This document shows, in pieces, positions 42,072 to 43,649 of a stretch of DNA of 43,649 nucleotides. Positions within the stretch are counted from its first letter, which is position 1; each line of letters starts with the position of its first letter. The notes beneath the pieces were generated by a model that searched no databases, was not told the DNA's origin, and saw only the letters and a list, made by a program, of their open reading frames with translations. The position numbers were made by a program, and so were the translations under genes. The DNA lies in contig NZ_QICI01000020.1 in NCBI RefSeq assembly GCF_004119445.1, forward strand, positions 1 to 43,649, written 5' to 3'. The stretch comes from Chryseobacterium sp. CH21 (GTDB lineage Bacteria; Bacteroidota; Bacteroidia; Flavobacteriales; Weeksellaceae).

Positions 42072-42233
42072 TTAAATTAGAGTATTGAAATCAATACCCT
42101 AATTTTTTATAAAATTCTCTCAAATTAGAAAGTATAAGAAGTGTAAACTTTTTATCCTAAATAAGGTATCAACTCCAAATATTGAATACCAACATCTCTG
42201 GAACATTACCACATTACCACATTATCTTATTGT

Positions 42234-42674
42234 TCATTTATTTTTTATAAACTCATATTTCATCATTTCATCAGGATCACCTTCCCATATAAAAATATTC
42301 CAAGGTGGATTATTTCCACTGATACCTTGCCCCGAGATATAAAATACAATTTCTCCTTTTGTTCCATCGGGCAAATTATATGTTATAACAATTCCATTGT
42401 CTATATTATCAACAATTCCACTTTCTACATTTTCTATAAACTGCCAAGTTCCTTCAGCATTCAATTCTCTATTTTTATTTTTTGAAAAGCTACTGATTTT
42501 ATAATAATCAACTCCTTTCAAAGTGCAAGTTCCATTTTTATTTAGTTTGATAGATCCATTATCAGAAGATTTCCAAGTACCTATAAAATCTGTTTGTTTC
42601 GGTTTAGTTCCCCCACAACTATATAGCATAATTGATAATAGTGTGATTAATAAATATTTTAATTTTGTTTTCAT
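42234..42674 (-). CDS. Lipoprotein, probable immunity protein of the RHS toxin
   Basis: A 146-residue protein with a lipoprotein signal (about 1-19) and lipobox LYSCGG (Cys20), so it is anchored in an envelope membrane facing the periplasm or the surface. The mature part (about 28-145) is beta-rich. It starts [20 protein letters not shown], a lipocalin-like opening seen in many small Bacteroidota lipoproteins, and goes on with [13 protein letters not shown] and [14 protein letters not shown]. Its ATG overlaps the RHS toxin stop (ATGA), so the two are translationally coupled. That coupling, its size and its position directly after a toxin tip are what suggest immunity. I do not recognise a named immunity family. 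Confidence 0.65.
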   Translation of the reverse strand: MKTKLKYLLITLLSIMLYSCGGTKPKQTDFIGTWKSSDNGSIKLNKNGTCTLKGVDYYKISSFSKNKNRELNAEGTWQFIENVESGIVDNIDNGIVITYNLPDGTKGEIVFYISGQGISGNNPPWNIFIWEGDPDEMMKYEFIKNK

Positions 42675-43649
42675 TTTAAATATAATACTTCTGTCCAGTG
42701 AAATGATTGAGTAGTTTTAGATCCCCAACCTGTTTTAAATTTTTCATTAATAAGTTTTCCCGCTGTCTGTTGCCAAATTGGAAGATAGCCAAGCACAGGA
42801 GGGCGAGACGCAGATTGCATTGTAGAGGAATTTTCAACATTAAATGAAACAACTACACTCTTATTATATGCTGCTGCCGTATATTCCAAATTATAAGATC
42901 CTAAATATGTTACTGCTAAATTCCCTGTTAAACCACCTGTTAACAACGTTGAATAATCTTTAAGATAAAGTCCAACTCCTTTAATACCACCTAGCTTATA
43001 AGAATTTGAACCTTCTAAACTATTTTGTTTTAAAGCGATTTTAGATAAGATAATATCTCTAGTGGCCTGTACATGATCATGTTGTCTTAGCATTTCTGTC
43101 ATTAAGTCTCCATTAGTAAAATCTCGATGCCTTGGACCAGTTCCTGAAAGCCATTCTACGCCTAACTGCCAAGGAGTTATTTCTTTATTAGAAGGAAAAT
43201 TCTCACTAAGCTTCAACATATGTCCTACCATTTCTTGTGCTGTATTCGCATTTCCAGCAGCTCCTCCTGTCCACCAGCTCATATAACCATTGTGGGTTTT
43301 AAGTGAGAAGTTTCCTCCATTTTGCGTAGCTAACATTAGGTCTCTATATGCCTGTGTTTCTCCAAATGTTGGAAGGTTTCCTACAAATGGGCCTCCACCA
43401 CGTCCAACACCTGTCGGTTCGGTTCTGTCGCCTCTTTCTCCTGCAATTCCCATCCACCATCCTGAGTTCGGATGCTGAGGAGTCATATCACTGGCTTCAT
43501 TAGGTATCAATGCTTTTCTTCCGTCAGGATCTATAAAGCTGATGGGATTGTTTAAAGCGTAGGCATATGGTGAAAACCTTCTGCTTGTTTCAGCCAACGG
43601 GTCAATAACGCCCCATCTTCCGATGTCAGCCATGTACATTCTGGCACCG
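42671..43649 (-). CDS. RHS-repeat protein, C-terminal end: core plus candidate toxin tip (partial at window edge)
   Basis: The frame runs in from the window edge (codons for G-A-R precede the Met at 43639) and stops at 42671. Counted from that Met, residues 1-42 are the RHS core end ([18 protein letters not shown], then SFIDPDGRK), after which the tip begins. The ~280-residue tip has a Gly/Pro-rich entry (about 43-95), a helical middle with [20 protein letters not shown] and the histidine pair QHDHV (171-190), then a Gly-rich hydrophobic turn ([18 protein letters not shown]). It ends in a beta-rich part with [18 protein letters not shown] and [11 protein letters not shown]. The N-terminal RHS barrel lies outside the window. 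The activity class is not recognised. Confidence 0.8.
   Translation of the reverse strand, partial: GARMYMADIGRWGVIDPLAETSRRFSPYAYALNNPISFIDPDGRKALIPNEASDMTPQHPNSGWWMGIAGERGDRTEPTGVGRGGGPFVGNLPTFGETQAYRDLMLATQNGGNFSLKTHNGYMSWWTGGAAGNANTAQEMVGHMLKLSENFPSNKEITPWQLGVEWLSGTGPRHRDFTNGDLMTEMLRQHDHVQATRDIILSKIALKQNSLEGSNSYKLGGIKGVGLYLKDYSTLLTGGLTGNLAVTYLGSYNLEYTAAAYNKSVVVSFNVENSSTMQSASRPPVLGYLPIWQQTAGKLINEKFKTGWGSKTTQSFHWTEVLYLK
43512..43649. repeat. 138-bp direct repeat, copy 2 (RHS core end)
   Basis: Direct copy of 41770-41907, in the active RHS frame and running to the window edge, so the repeat may be longer. About 1.7 kb separates the copies, with the toxin tip and lipoprotein between them. 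Confidence 0.85.

Noticed and set aside
42075..42110. Hairpin TTAGAGTATTGA / TCAATACCCTAA with T-run on the plus strand as a terminator.
   Set aside because: The T-run lies on the strand with no gene upstream. For the minus-strand lipoprotein it lacks a T-tract. It may be a relic of the RHS rearrangement, so it was left out of the features.
42671..43649. Assigning the RHS tip to a named nuclease or ADP-ribosyltransferase toxin class.
   Set aside because: No diagnostic motif could be recognised. The histidine pair alone is not enough, and the lipoprotein neighbour argues for an envelope target.

Overview
The window looks like chromosome from a low-GC member of the Flavobacteriia (Bacteroidota), most like Chryseobacterium or a close Weeksellaceae relative. 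Four lines of evidence support this. There are four secreted proteins with type IX secretion (T9SS) C-terminal sorting domains. Several promoters match the Bacteroidota -7 element TAnnTTTG. DnaE carries an N-terminal proofreading exonuclease, and the E1 alpha and beta subunits of an oxo-acid dehydrogenase are fused. An RHS polymorphic-toxin locus sits at the right edge. The genus is inferred from recognisable protein families, not from a search. No tRNA, rRNA or CRISPR array was seen.

Layout. 1-190: the 3' end of an IS4-type transposase. 271-2631: a type B T9SS surface protein. 2.8-6.6 kb (minus): a CPBP membrane protease with a frameshifted rdgB, then a separate rnz / TIGR02757 / DUF1003-like operon. 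6.7-8.1 kb: two tandem paralogous membrane proteins. 8.3-9.9 kb: prfC, frameshifted. 10.3-12.7 kb: a membrane-anchored LuxR-type regulator (frameshifted) followed by a secreted surface protein. 13-14.6 kb: a DUF4349 lipoprotein and a small membrane protein. 14.6-17.9 kb: a divergent acyl-CoA dehydrogenase and long-chain acyl-CoA ligase. 17.98-18.32 kb: a tandem 170-bp REP-like repeat. 18.4-20.3 kb: a zinc-ribbon-family protein that has lost its cysteines, in an operon with a Nif3 protein. 20.4-21.4 kb: a potassium channel and a tiny membrane protein. 21.6-27.6 kb: two related type A T9SS adhesin-like proteins. 28-32.6 kb: dnaE. 32.9-35 kb: a T9SS subtilisin-like protease. 35.1-38.3 kb: the E1 alpha/beta fusion and a bestrophin-like channel. 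38.5-39.6 kb: a serine hydrolase. 39.6-41.5 kb: an Lrp/AsnC regulator divergent from a methionine gamma-lyase-type enzyme. 41.6 kb to the end (minus): an orphan RHS core remnant, a lipoprotein that is probably an immunity protein, and the C-terminal end of an RHS toxin.

Two things stand out. First, three genes (rdgB, prfC and the LuxR-type regulator) are each broken by exactly one missing A in a short A-run, and the RHS remnant may lack one G in a G-run. This pattern suggests homopolymer under-calling rather than four independent pseudogenes; a -1 recoding explanation is less likely but testable. Second, the RHS toxin tip and its downstream lipoprotein overlap by ATGA. They form a plausible, apparently uncharacterised toxin-immunity pair next to a displaced duplicate of the RHS core.
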